DNA of 64,000 bases from Anaerovibrio sp. JC8 (GCF_002100115.1 NZ_ANBM01000005.1:62001-126000); one strand, 5' to 3'. Positions 9,062 through 16,715 are shown, numbered from the stretch's first letter. Numbers and translations: made by a program. Notes: generated from the sequence alone by a model not told the origin.

Positions 9062-9744
9062 TACAGATTTACTCCTATTTTATATGCCATATCACCGAAT
9101 TCTGAGCGCTCAACCAATGAACGGGCCCCACAGCCGGTAGCCCAGACCTGCCCCACATCCTGCCATCCCATATAGCGTACCAATGTCTTGTAATGGGTGG
9201 ACAAGGCCTCCATAGTCCAGTCAGCGCTGTCATAGGAGGTAGCCATGAAAATGGACTTTTTGCCATGCAGCTTACTGGTGCGGGAATAAAAACGGTCGAT
9301 TATGGTCTTTAGCTGGGCTGACATGCCAAAATAATAAAGAGGGGTCACTAATACTAACAGGTCTGCCTCCAGCATTTTCGGCATCAAGGTATTTTCTATA
9401 TCATCCTTGAAGATACAGGGACCATCCATACCGCATTTATCGCACCCCCGGCAGGGATGGGTATCGGCATTGGCGGCATCAAAGGCAAACACCTCATGCC
9501 CGGCCCCTTTTGCCCCCTCAATAAACCGGCTGGACAAATATTTTGATGTAGACTGATCATCCGAATGTGGGCTACTGTTTATTACTACAATCTTCATTGC
9601 TTTCCCTCCTGACACACTACCCTTTTCGGGAATTTTTGAGCTACTGTTTCCCTTTTCTTCGCCCAGCCCCAAAAGACCGCAACCAGAAAAGAAGAGTGTC
9701 ATAGCCCCAATACCACCTATTTTTAAAAAATCCCGCCTGTTCAT
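9061..9744 (-). CDS. Exported NAD(P)H-dependent FMN reductase/flavodoxin-fold lipoprotein
   Basis: A 227-residue protein with a Tat-like N-terminus (MNRRDFLKIGG) and a possible lipobox FSGC near residue 22. The flavodoxin-like fold begins at KIVVINSSPHSDDQSTSKYL (about residues 51-70), the FMN phosphate loop of the NADPH-dependent FMN reductase family. A Cys cluster CRGCDKCGMDGPC suggests a redox-active or Fe-S segment, as in iron-sulfur flavoproteins. TPLYYFGMSAQLKTIIDR is the typical second FMN contact. It heads the flavodoxin-DUF4405-MBL operon. A fragment of a second copy survives at 11839-11922. Confidence 0.85.
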   Translation of the reverse strand: MNRRDFLKIGGIGAMTLFFSGCGLLGLGEEKGNSSSKIPEKGSVSGGKAMKIVVINSSPHSDDQSTSKYLSSRFIEGAKGAGHEVFAFDAANADTHPCRGCDKCGMDGPCIFKDDIENTLMPKMLEADLLVLVTPLYYFGMSAQLKTIIDRFYSRTSKLHGKKSIFMATSYDSADWTMEALSTHYKTLVRYMGWQDVGQVWATGCGARSLVERSEFGDMAYKIGVNL

Positions 9745-9787
9745 AGCATCCCCACTTTATACAAACACTTGTAAAAATCCCATACTA

Positions 9788-9985
9788 TTAATCAACACTT
9801 ATCAGCTCATAGTCACGGTTTCCCATCCCCAGATCCTGCATAGCACTGAGTTGACGCAGGCCCTCACGGCTTTCGATACGCTCAATCAGGTCCTTTTTGC
9901 GGTCATCACCAAAGTTATAAACCAAATCAATGGAGGCTTGATCAATAGCCAATATATCCCCCCTCGTTAAGCCACATCGCTATAT
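9788..9985 (-). pseudogene. DUF362 gene remnant (internal deletion)
   Basis: Bases 9788-9955 encode a C-terminal segment nearly identical to the end of the intact DUF362 protein at 11923-12948 (through DRKKDLIERIESREGL and the terminal YELISVD). At 9956 the sequence jumps directly to the region upstream of that gene (CCCCCTCGTTAA-CCACATC, compare 12956-12975). About 285 codons are missing, with the junction in a short ATAT shared by both ends. It is a dead copy and lies upstream of the flavodoxin-like gene exactly where an intact DUF362 gene would be expected. Confidence 0.85.
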
Positions 9986-9989
9986 TGTG

Positions 9990-10424
9990 CTACAGTTTTT
10001 CATAAAAAGCTTTATCTATTGGCTCCAGCCACTTATTGCTGGTATTTTCTCCCGGTACTTCAAGAGATATATGTGAAAACCAGCTATCTTTTTTTGCCCC
10101 ATGCCAATGCTTTACATTTGGTGGAATTACAACGACTGTACCCTCTTTCAGCTCCTGAGGTGCCTTTCCTTCCTCTTGGTACCACCCCTCACCAGCAGTA
10201 CAGATAAGTATTTGCCCGCCACCTTTATCAGCATTATGAATATGCCAATTGTTGTGACAGCCCGGCTCAAATGTCACGTTAAATAAAGGAAATTGCCCAT
10301 TCTTAAAATCGGTCAAAGGGTTTAAAAAACTGTCTCCAATAAAGTATTGAGCATATCCATCATTAGGCTGTCCCGTTCCAAACATATTAGCCTTATCAAA
10401 CTCAGCTTTGCTTGAGTATTTCAT
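9990..10424 (-). CDS. Cupin domain protein
   Basis: A 144-residue single cupin barrel. Cupin motif 1 is seen as CHNNWHIHNADKGGGQILICTAGEG with paired His ligands. Motif 2 is VVIPPNVKHWHGA with a third His. Proteins of this size and form are related to carboxymuconolactone-associated or quercetinase-like cupins; the reaction is not assignable. Start ATG 10424 has GGAGG eight bases upstream. Neighbours on both sides are flavodoxin-type redox genes, and a MerR regulator gene is upstream in the same direction. Confidence 0.88.
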   Translation of the reverse strand: MKYSSKAEFDKANMFGTGQPNDGYAQYFIGDSFLNPLTDFKNGQFPLFNVTFEPGCHNNWHIHNADKGGGQILICTAGEGWYQEEGKAPQELKEGTVVVIPPNVKHWHGAKKDSWFSHISLEVPGENTSNKWLEPIDKAFYEKL

Positions 10425-10448
10425 GTCTATTCCTCCAAACTTGTTTCC

Positions 10449-11057
10449 CTATATTCCCAGACCACTGAACCATGTCTTTATCTCTGACTCGGAGCTTTGC
10501 GGGGTAAATAGTTTACCCTGTTTCCAATTTGCCTTCCCCTTTGTCAGTTTCTGCAGAGACTCAGTAGTAGTGCCAATATCACTGCCACCGGAGGTACAAA
10601 TATTGGTTATATTTTTCCCGGTAAAAACATAGCTCTCCACAAAGGTATCAATAATCCTTGGTTCCTGTCCCCACCAGATAGGGTGGGCTATAATAACAGT
10701 CTCATAAGCTCCGATATTGGCATTCTTATCCGCCAGTGCCGGACGGGCCTGATTATTTTTCTGTTCCACAGTAGCCCGAGTGGTTTCATCATTGTAGTTT
10801 AAGTCATTGGAGGTATAAGGCTTTTCCGGACGTATTTCATAAATATCTGCCCCCAGTGCCTTGGCAGTGGTTTCAGCCAACGCTTTAGTATGGCCAGTTA
10901 CAGAGAAGTATGCCACTAAAATTTTGCTTTGGCTACTGTTTGCCTTCTGTTCCTCCTTGGATGGTGCCGGATTTTCTTCTGCCTTGCCGGCCCCGCCACA
11001 TCCTACAACACCAAAGACAAACAACATTGTCAGTAATAATATCCCCATTTTACGCAT
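10449..11057 (-). CDS. Flavodoxin-domain lipoprotein
   Basis: A 202-residue exported lipoprotein. A signal peptide ending FGVVGC (lipobox Cys near residue 20) is followed by a Glu/Lys/Ser linker and a flavodoxin fold starting KILVAYFSVTGHTKALAE, the FMN phosphate loop. HPIWWGQEPRI and TSGGSDIGT are the later FMN contacts. Start ATG 11057 has AGGAAG seven bases upstream; ATG 11063 is too close to it. It lies between the MerR regulator and the cupin gene with short gaps, so it is probably in the MerR-controlled transcript. Confidence 0.88.
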   Translation of the reverse strand: MRKMGILLLTMLFVFGVVGCGGAGKAEENPAPSKEEQKANSSQSKILVAYFSVTGHTKALAETTAKALGADIYEIRPEKPYTSNDLNYNDETTRATVEQKNNQARPALADKNANIGAYETVIIAHPIWWGQEPRIIDTFVESYVFTGKNITNICTSGGSDIGTTTESLQKLTKGKANWKQGKLFTPQSSESEIKTWFSGLGI

Positions 11058-11085
11058 ATACATTCTTCCTTTCTAAACTATGGAA

Positions 11086-11490
11086 CTATTTATCCTTTTT
11101 AAGATCATCTTCGCAATCATCCCAGGAAAGCACCCCTGTTTTCAGTGCTACATCATAGCGGGAAATCTTATAGTTGAGCCTGTCCATAGTGGCCTGGTAT
11201 TTATCCAGATTTTCCTGAACCGTCACCCGGGCCTCCATCAGCAAATTCCGTCTGGCCTCAAGGGTTTCGTCCCCTTCCTGAAACAGCTTGACATATTCAA
11301 TCAGCATTTCAATGGGAACACCGGCATTTCTCATACACACTGCATTTTCAACCCATTTTTCATCCTCGGCAGAATAGCTGCGGATACCTCCCTTGGTCCG
11401 CCGCACCGCTGGAATCACCCCCACCCTTTCATAGTAACGGAGAGTATCAGCCGTAATACCATATTTTGCACAAATTTCTTTAATGGTCAT
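11086..11490 (-). CDS. MerR family regulator (AdhR-like)
   Basis: A 134-residue MerR regulator. The winged helix-turn-helix is MTIKEICAKYGITADTLRYYERVGVIP followed by GGIRSYSAED (about residues 1-45). A dimerisation coiled coil follows (about 85-120). The metal-binding Cys set of CueR/ZntR types is absent (one Cys in the HTH, one near residue 52 and one near the end), so an AdhR/NmlR-like response to electrophiles or redox state is more likely. Its own promoter has a 19-bp spacer with a perfect palindrome, and a matching promoter precedes the DUF362 gene. Both point to direct MerR control. Confidence 0.9.
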   Translation of the reverse strand: MTIKEICAKYGITADTLRYYERVGVIPAVRRTKGGIRSYSAEDEKWVENAVCMRNAGVPIEMLIEYVKLFQEGDETLEARRNLLMEARVTVQENLDKYQATMDRLNYKISRYDVALKTGVLSWDDCEDDLKKDK

Positions 11491-11525
11491 AATACTTCAC
11501 CTCACATAATTTACTTTATATCTGA

Positions 11526-11556
11526 ACTATACTACTTGGAGTCAGCTCCAAGTCAA
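11526..11556 (-). promoter_or_regulatory. MerR-type promoter/operator of the merR gene
   Basis: On the minus strand TTGACT, a 19-base spacer, then TATAGT. The spacer region holds the perfect palindrome CTTGGAGCTGACTCCAAG. The overlong spacer with internal dyad is the hallmark of promoters activated by MerR proteins through DNA distortion. Confidence 0.8.
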
Positions 11557-11704
11557 GTATTATTTATGAAAAACTGTCATGGTAAAAAAGCATGCTCCCG
11601 TCAAGAAGCATGCCTTAATTATAGTTATATTTTATTTCAAATTCCCAGCAAAGAAAGCCTCAATTTTGTCAAACGGAATTAGCAGACTGCATGGTTGCTC
11701 TATA

Positions 11705-11922
11705 TTATTCAACTCTCACAAATCTATATTCCTGTTCAACTTCCGGATACTTTTCCCTGTCCACTTCACTCATGAACATATCCAGAGGCCTGGCATAAAT
11801 GCCACCATCCATTGGCATTATTCCCTTAAACAGATGATATATGCCATATCACCGAATTCTGAGCGCTCAACCAATGAACGGGCTCCACAGCCAGTAGTCC
11901 AGACCTGCCCCACATCCTGCCA
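11705..11922 (-). pseudogene. Scar of fused gene fragments (DUF1653, DUF4405, flavodoxin)
   Basis: Three pieces are fused end to end: 11705-11809 is the 3' part of a DUF1653 gene; 11811-11838 matches 8751-8778 inside the DUF4405 gene; 11839-11922 matches about 9082-9168, the end of the flavodoxin-like gene. The intact DUF362 stop codon follows at 11923. The order matches the gene order expected downstream of a DUF362-flavodoxin-DUF4405 operon, so this is what remains of a duplicated operon after internal deletions. Confidence 0.85.
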
Positions 11923-12948
11923 TTAATCAACACTTATCAGCTCATAGTCACGGTTTCCCATACCCAGCTCCTGCATGGCTGTGAGCTGGCGCAGACCCTC
12001 ACGGCTTTCAATACGCTCAATAAGGTCTTTTTTTCTGTCGTCACCAAAATTATATACCAAATCAATGGAAGCCTGATCGATAGCCAATATGTCCGTTGAT
12101 GCCAATATTCCAATATCCGGAATAACCGGCTCAGCGGCAGATGTGCCGGCACAGTCGCAATCCACCGACATACGCCGCATAACATTAAGGAAGGTGATAT
12201 GCTTGCCAAAATGGTCACATATTGCCTTACCACTGTCGGCCATCAGCTCCATAAACAATCCACCAGTTACCCATTTACCGTAATCTGCCACTCCGTGAAC
12301 CTGTTTTTTCCCTTTATTGCCTGAAGCACAGCCAATAGCGATATTTTTTAAGGAGCCACCAAAGCCCCCCATGGCATGGCCCTTAAAATGGGTCAAAACC
12401 ACCATGGAGTCATAATCTGCCAAATGGGAACCTACGGCCACCTCTTTTAAATGCAGGCCACCGTTAACAGGAAACGGTACATCGCCATCAGCGTCAATTA
12501 TATCCACGGGACAGAAATTCCAGCCGTTGACCTTTAAGGTATCCAGATGACCGGAAGTTGACGAGCGTGGCCCACCATAAGCCACATTGGCTTCAACTAT
12601 GGTTGAATTTGGCACTTGTCCCTGAAAGGCTTTCACCATATCCCTTGGCAGGATATTAGGACCGTGGGGCTCACCAGTATGCAGTTTTATAGCCGTCTTG
12701 CCAGTGATTTCGCCGTTTACTTTTTCATATAGCTTTATCAAATGCTCTGAATCGATATTCTTGGAAAAATAAACCTTAGATTTTCCACCTGTTGCTGCCT
12801 TAATGTCAGGAGAACTTGGCTTTGAAGCTGATGAAGAACCACTTTCTTTCGCACAACCAGTAGTAATCCCTAACAATCCAGAAACCGATAGTGCAGCCGT
12901 GGCCATTCCCGCTATCTTCACAAAGCTCCGCCTTGAAACCTTTTTCAC
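11923..12948 (-). CDS. Tat-exported DUF362 domain protein
   Basis: A 341-residue protein with a twin-arginine signal (SRRSFVKIAGMA) and lipobox-like TTGC near residue 31. The body matches DUF362: KTAIKLHTGEPHGPN, then the conserved THFKGHAMGGFGGSLKNIAIGCASG and NVMRRMSVDCDC with clustered Cys, then DIGILASTDILAIDQAS. The family includes Fe-S-associated proteins of unknown reaction. The start is GTG 12948 after GGGGGAG. A MerR-type promoter lies about 215 bp upstream. A deleted copy is at 9788-9985. Confidence 0.87.
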   Translation of the reverse strand: MKKVSRRSFVKIAGMATAALSVSGLLGITTGCAKESGSSSASKPSSPDIKAATGGKSKVYFSKNIDSEHLIKLYEKVNGEITGKTAIKLHTGEPHGPNILPRDMVKAFQGQVPNSTIVEANVAYGGPRSSTSGHLDTLKVNGWNFCPVDIIDADGDVPFPVNGGLHLKEVAVGSHLADYDSMVVLTHFKGHAMGGFGGSLKNIAIGCASGNKGKKQVHGVADYGKWVTGGLFMELMADSGKAICDHFGKHITFLNVMRRMSVDCDCAGTSAAEPVIPDIGILASTDILAIDQASIDLVYNFGDDRKKDLIERIESREGLRQLTAMQELGMGNRDYELISVD

Positions 12949-13158
12949 ATATACTCCCCCTCGTTAATCCACATCTCTATTCTAAGTTATTTCCCTAAAG
13001 ATATGACTGCCGTCACATCACCCTTGCCAAGTATATTTTTTAACTCAGCTTGGATAATATTGTCTATATGCCCCAACCGGGTGAACAAACTAAAAATCTG
13101 CCTCATTTTTATCTTCACTTCCTTTTCAACTATATTTCTCGTAATATTCTATATACGC

Positions 13159-13189
13159 AATATACCACTTGGAGTCAACTCAAGGTCAA
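13159..13189 (-). promoter_or_regulatory. MerR-type promoter/operator upstream of the DUF362 gene
   Basis: On the minus strand TTGACC, a 19-base spacer, then TATATT. The spacer carries an imperfect copy of the merR palindrome (GAGTTGACTCCAAG). It leaves a leader of about 210 bases before GTG 12948 in which I see no ORF. Confidence 0.7.
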
Positions 13190-13291
13190 GTATTTACAAT
13201 ATAACTATAGAAAAGTTAAATCTATGCTTTACAGTAATAAAAATATGTATATATAATATTCCCAACATACATTTCAGGGAGATGTTGCAAT

Positions 13292-13960
13292 ATGGAATTA
13301 CGCGTATTGAATTACTTTCTTACAGTAGCCAAAGAGGGAAATTTTTCCCGAGCGGCAGAAAAACTGCACTTATCACAGCCTACCTTATCCCGCCAAATAA
13401 AAGATATGGAAGAAGAATATGGCAAAATTCTTCTAATAAGGGAGCCGCGCCGGATTATCCTCACTGATGATGGGGAATTGCTGCGCCGTAGGGCTGAAGA
13501 AATTCTTTCCTTGGTAGATAAAACCGAAGGAGAGCTTTTAAGTAATGAACGGTCAATTTCCGGCGATATCCGTATCGGCGCCGGAGAATCGCCTAATTTT
13601 GCTCTTATTATGGAAATAGCCAAGGAAATTCGCCAACATTATCCTGGCATTCACTTTCATATTATCAGCGGTGATGGTGAAACCACCAAAAAACGCCTTG
13701 ATTTGGGACTTATTGATTTTGGCTACCTTTACGGCCATTTGGATTCGGCAAAATACACAGAACTATCACTACCTGTCCAAGACCGCTGGGTTTTATTGCT
13801 GCAACATCTTGACCCACTGGCCAAAAAGGATTTTATTGCACCAGAGGACTTGTGGGAAAAGCCATTGCTGTTCTCCCGCCAAAGCCTTTCCCCGGGAGTC
13901 CATGGCGATTACCTTTTAGATTGGTTAAAAAAGCCTTTGGACGAGTTAAACATAAAAACA
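13292..13960 (+). pseudogene. LysR family regulator, C-terminally truncated
   Basis: The first about 220 residues are a good LysR protein. The winged HTH is MELRVLNYFLTVAKEGNFSRAAEKLHLSQPTLSRQI, followed by the linker helix and the first subdomain of the effector domain. After LNI (about 13950) homology ends, and the frame runs through a hairpin (AGCC-TGATAT / ATATCA-GGCT) and into the antisense strand of a peptide gene, stopping at 14194. A normal LysR protein is about 295 residues, so roughly 75 native residues of effector domain are missing. The break coincides with a sequence also found at 18664-18690, suggesting a rearrangement at the edge of the peptide island. Confidence 0.75.
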
Positions 13961-14059
13961 GCCCTGATATACATTGATATCAAGGCTGAAATTGTTTGGT
14001 TGAACGACCCTCCAAATTCAGTGGGTCGTATTGGTAAAAAAAATAATGACACAATAAAA

Positions 14060-14087
14060 GAGCAGCTCATAATGAACTGCCCTCATA
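14060..14087 (-). terminator. Terminator of the first Nif11-like peptide gene
   Basis: Minus-strand hairpin with arms GCAG-TCAT / ATGA-CTGC followed by TTTT. Closely related hairpins follow the genes at 16787 and 17416. Confidence 0.65.
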
Positions 14088-14098
14088 GAAGCATGTCA

Positions 14099-14515
14099 TC
14101 ATGTGTTGTCTTCATCGAACCCTGCAACTGGGCCATTGGAGCCACCAATAATAAAGCAGACAGCCGTTCTGTTTTTCTTACTGGTTTTTCCTAAACCAAT
14201 CCCCAAAAACGCACAAGCATTTATGCCTCCACCGTTAGTACCACCCGCTACCTGCTCCAGCTCATCCTCGGAAAGAGTCATGTTCTTCATCTGTTCCTGC
14301 TCGTATTCCTTCAATTCCTCAAGGGTAAATGGCAGGCCAACTTCCTTTGCCAGCGGAACAATAACAGCTTCAACTGCCTTTTCACGCATAGCAGCATCAT
14401 CTGCAGAAGCCCCGTTCTTCTCTGCGAAATCCTTGTCCAGAGCATTGAGCTTTTCAGCCAAAGCTGCGTCCTGGGCCAACTTCTCATAAAACTTTCCTAC
14501 ATTTTCCTTTGCCAT
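14099..14515 (-). CDS. Nif11-like leader RiPP/bacteriocin precursor, paralogue A
   Basis: A 138-residue precursor. Residues 1-92 are a Nif11-like leader (MAKENVGKFYEKLAQDAAL ... LSEDELEQVAGG) ending in a double-glycine protease site. The 46-residue core contains ACAFLGIGLG, then TAVCF and GGSNGP, so two Cys are separated by 18 residues around a glycine-zipper-like strand. Nif11-type leaders are known to be cleaved by C39 peptidase transporters and to guide modifying enzymes. It follows paralogue B by 58 bp and probably shares its transcript. ATG 14515 follows a GGAGG-rich site. Confidence 0.85.
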   Translation of the reverse strand: MAKENVGKFYEKLAQDAALAEKLNALDKDFAEKNGASADDAAMREKAVEAVIVPLAKEVGLPFTLEELKEYEQEQMKNMTLSEDELEQVAGGTNGGGINACAFLGIGLGKTSKKNRTAVCFIIGGSNGPVAGFDEDNT

Positions 14516-14573
14516 GATGTCGTCCTCCTCTTTATAGTTTTTCGTTTGATTGTTCTTTCCTTATCGTCCAATT

Positions 14574-15020
14574 TTAATTGCTGTCGGCGATAGGCCCGTT
14601 AGAGATACCAACAAAGATGCAAAATGCTGTCTTTTTACCGCTCTTGACTTTCCCCACTCCAACGCCGATGAAGGCACAGGCGGCGGCAGTACCCCCTTTT
14701 TTTCCTTTCCGATTCCGTTTGTTATAGTCATATTGATACCAATCACCACCAGCTACCTGATCAAGCTCATCCTCGGAAAGAGTCATATTCTTCAGCTGCT
14801 CCTGCTCATATTCCTTCAATTCCTCAAGGGTAAATGGCAGACCAGCTTCCTTTGCCAGCGGGAGAACAATAGCCTCCGCTGCCTTTTCACGAAAAGCAAT
14901 ATCATCTGCAGAGCCCTCATTAGTATCTGCAAAATCCTTGTCCAGAGCATTGAGCTTTTCAGCCAAAGCTGCATCCTGGGCCAGCTTAGCATAAAACTTT
15001 CCTACATTTTCCTTTGCCAT
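14574..15020 (-). CDS. Nif11-like leader RiPP/bacteriocin precursor, paralogue B
   Basis: A 148-residue precursor with the same 92-residue leader (a few substitutions, such as DTNEGSADDIAF) ending DELDQVAGG. The 56-residue core starts with a basic, Tyr-rich stretch (DWYQYDYNKRNRKGKK), then has the shared motif ACAFIGVGVGK and TAFCIFVGISNGP. ATG 15020 follows GGGGG closely; an upstream in-frame extension lacks a site and overlaps the conserved leader hairpin, so it is rejected. Paralogue A lies downstream. Confidence 0.85.
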   Translation of the reverse strand: MAKENVGKFYAKLAQDAALAEKLNALDKDFADTNEGSADDIAFREKAAEAIVLPLAKEAGLPFTLEELKEYEQEQLKNMTLSEDELDQVAGGDWYQYDYNKRNRKGKKGGTAAACAFIGVGVGKVKSGKKTAFCIFVGISNGPIADSN

Positions 15021-15145
15021 GGTATTTTCCCCCTTATATTTAAATTTTGTTATTTGCTCTTGTCCTTTATATCCATAAGGAGATAAAAATGTTATCTCTT
15101 TTTTACTTTTCTGCAAAAAATTTGGTTTTCCTGCAAAAAAGAAGC
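15021..15145 (-). promoter_or_regulatory. Conserved upstream block of paralogue B (direct repeats and hairpin)
   Basis: Reading the minus strand: two direct copies of TTTTTGCAG about 20 bp apart (near 15110-15140), then a hairpin GAGATAA / TTATCTC at 15075-15098, then a purine-rich ribosome site. The same block precedes the genes at 16787 and 17416. Repeats on one helix face, spaced by two turns, are typical of response-regulator sites (for example the LytTR class); that identity is inference. Confidence 0.55.
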
Positions 15146-15177
15146 CTTCTCATTGAGATAGGCTCCGTTTTCATTCC

Positions 15178-15398
15178 CGATTAATGATTATTTCTTGTTC
15201 ATATTAGCCGCACCATGGATGGCATTTGCAATATCAATAGCACCGCCGGCTATAACAATAGCACCAGCTCCTGCACCGACTCCGGTGGCACACATTGCTG
15301 TACCGATGCTTTTCTTTGAGATGCTGCTGTAAAATCTTCGTGGACAGAGGGAAAAATTTATAATATCCCTGTGTAATAGCTCAGAAATTTAATCGTAT
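15178..15398. repeat. About 220-bp duplicated block, copy 1
   Basis: Nearly identical to 18013-18234 in the same orientation. It holds the leaderless core remnant, and the identity continues downstream (lower coordinates) through the terminator and upstream block of the following Nif11 gene. The whole cassette was therefore duplicated. Confidence 0.85.
15188..15295 (-). pseudogene. Leaderless bacteriocin-like core remnant, copy 1
   Basis: A frame ends at 15188 with the peptide MCATGVGAGAGAIVIAGGA and a tail NMNKK (35 residues from ATG 15295). The open frame extends about 33 codons further upstream without any ATG, GTG or TTG, and no ribosome site precedes ATG 15295. The C-A-x-G-V-G-x-G run matches the first half of the Nif11 cores. 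It looks like a precursor that lost its leader. Confidence 0.55.
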
Positions 15399-15399
15399 A

Positions 15400-15780
15400 T
15401 GGAGTCTTAATATGGCTGCATTTTTTTATTTTTATGCACAAAAAATGCATTATAACGCCATTGTTCAAATTTTTCTTCTTTAGAAGAAAAATCTTCCAAT
15501 TAGCGTTTCCCTAAAGGACTAACTCACTTCGTTCGTGTCGCAACGAGCTGGGAGATATGCTCGCCAGCTGTTGTAGTTTGTTTCCCCCCACCTAAAGAGG
15601 TGGGGGACATCTAAAAGCTCGTTATAAACTTGCTGGTTACCGCATCAGCAGGAAAAAGGCTGGTCTTTTTGATATGTACCCTCTTTCCTGGACATCCAGG
15701 AAGGAGGGTATATATCACATACGGCACGCCTTTTTTTAAATCATCTTTTTCCTTCGCAAGATGAAGAACATATTAATCTC
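15400..15780. other. Non-coding region dense in hairpins, possible decayed IS200/IS605-like or MITE sequence
   Basis: No gene. In order: a TGCATTTTTT / AAAAAATGCA inverted repeat (15419-15450), a dispersed repeat (15448-15505), AGCTGG / CCAGCT (about 15548-15574), CCCCCACCT / AGGTGGGGG (about 15586-15608), and a near-perfect 20-bp hairpin whose arms read GATATGTACCCTC / GAGGGTATATATC (about 15679-15718). Tight GC hairpins resemble the ends of IS200/IS605-type elements, but no transposase or TnpB is present. Confidence 0.45.
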
Positions 15781-15818
15781 GTTATATCCATGGGAGGATA
15801 ACGGTGTTATCTTTCCGT

Positions 15819-16379
15819 TTACGACCTATAGCTTAGCTTATTAAACTCTTTCAATAAGTTATCGGCCAATTCATGTTTTCCATCCTTTCTGAGCATACCT
15901 ACTGCAGCATCAATGGTTGCTTTTGCAAGATCATCACCTAGTGGCATTACATTTTTGTACACTAAATAAGCCATTTGAGCGGCATTGCAGCCTTTTTTTA
16001 CTATGACACCAATGTCACTAACGGCCGATATTATCTTCACTGGTATAGCAATTGGTTTAAAAACAGTTAGCGCTATCCCTTTTACGAAGCCACCAATAGA
16101 CCATCCACCAGCAACTTTATCTAGTTCCTCATCAGTAAGTGTTTGCCCTGCAAGGTGATATTCTTCTAAAGTGAAGGGTAATTTCTCTGCTTTAGCCAAT
16201 GGCTGAAGTACCTCTGCAAAATATTTGTCATTGTAGTCCTTTATGTCAATTTCTGTAGTAGATTCCGGTGGTATAGGATTTTTTTCGCAATAAATATTAT
16301 CTGCTTCTTTTAGTTTTTTTGCAAACTCCTCGTTCTCTAATACCTTGTCAAAAAACATTTTTACATTTTCAACAGCCAT
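15819..16379 (-). CDS. Nif11-like leader peptide with a long, different core
   Basis: A 186-residue protein. Residues 1-92 align with the other Nif11-like leaders (start MAVENVKMFFDKVLENEEF, end LTDEELDKVAGG). The 94-residue C-terminal part is unrelated to the two-Cys cores: it opens WSIGGFVKGIALTVFKPIAI, a hydrophobic helix, and ends with an amphipathic Lys/Leu-rich segment. It has one Cys in the core. It could be a pore-forming class II-like bacteriocin or a leader-bearing accessory protein. It lies 28 bp after the 74-residue gene and is probably co-transcribed. Confidence 0.75.
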   Translation of the reverse strand: MAVENVKMFFDKVLENEEFAKKLKEADNIYCEKNPIPPESTTEIDIKDYNDKYFAEVLQPLAKAEKLPFTLEEYHLAGQTLTDEELDKVAGGWSIGGFVKGIALTVFKPIAIPVKIISAVSDIGVIVKKGCNAAQMAYLVYKNVMPLGDDLAKATIDAAVGMLRKDGKHELADNLLKEFNKLSYRS

Positions 16380-16407
16380 AATTTTTCCCTCCCATTAGTT
16401 GTATTTT

Positions 16408-16632
16408 TTATTTGTTCTTGTTATCTATATTTTTAATTTTTTCCATTGCAGGATTGCCGGCTGCAACCACCATATCCAGCTCATCATCTGTCATCTTCCC
16501 CATCATAATACCTTTCATGGCATTATCCTGACGGTGCATGAACAATAACTGATTCCTTAAAGTCTCCCTCACTGGATGCAGGAGAGAAAAATCAAAATCT
16601 TCCAGCCGTTTTGTCAACTTCTCATCATTCAT
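16408..16632 (-). CDS. Small leader-like peptide, 74 aa
   Basis: ATG 16632 has a strong GGGGGG site seven bases upstream. The peptide is charged, with MTDDELDMVVAAGNP near residue 47-61, which resembles the double-glycine cleavage motif of the neighbours with AAG in place of AGG. Only about 16 residues follow, Lys/Asn-rich. The early segment SLLHPVRETLRNQLLFMHRQD is helical. I do not recognise a family. It may be an immunity or leader-like partner of the gene downstream. Confidence 0.6.
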   Translation of the reverse strand: MNDEKLTKRLEDFDFSLLHPVRETLRNQLLFMHRQDNAMKGIMMGKMTDDELDMVVAAGNPAMEKIKNIDNKNK

Positions 16633-16674
16633 TTTTATCCCCCCTGTGTTATTTTTTGTGATTTAAATTCTTCC

Positions 16675-16715
16675 TGTTCTTTATATCCATGAGAGGATAG
16701 AAGTGTTATAGATTT
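16675..16715 (-). promoter_or_regulatory. Conserved leader hairpin before the 74-aa gene
   Basis: Carries the TTATATCCATGAGAGG segment and the imperfect hairpin GGATAG / GTTATA seen before the Nif11 genes. The TTTTTGCAG repeats are not evident here. Confidence 0.4.

Noticed and set aside
13003-13467. 154-codon plus-strand frame overlapping the LysR start
   Set aside because: No ribosome site, low-complexity content, and out of frame with the recognisable HTH.
13960-14194. C-terminal 78 codons of the LysR-like frame as native protein
   Set aside because: They are the antisense of the Nif11-like gene and a terminator, without LysR homology.
15586-15608. Intact IS200/IS605 element
   Set aside because: GC hairpin is suggestive but no TnpA or TnpB frame is within reach.
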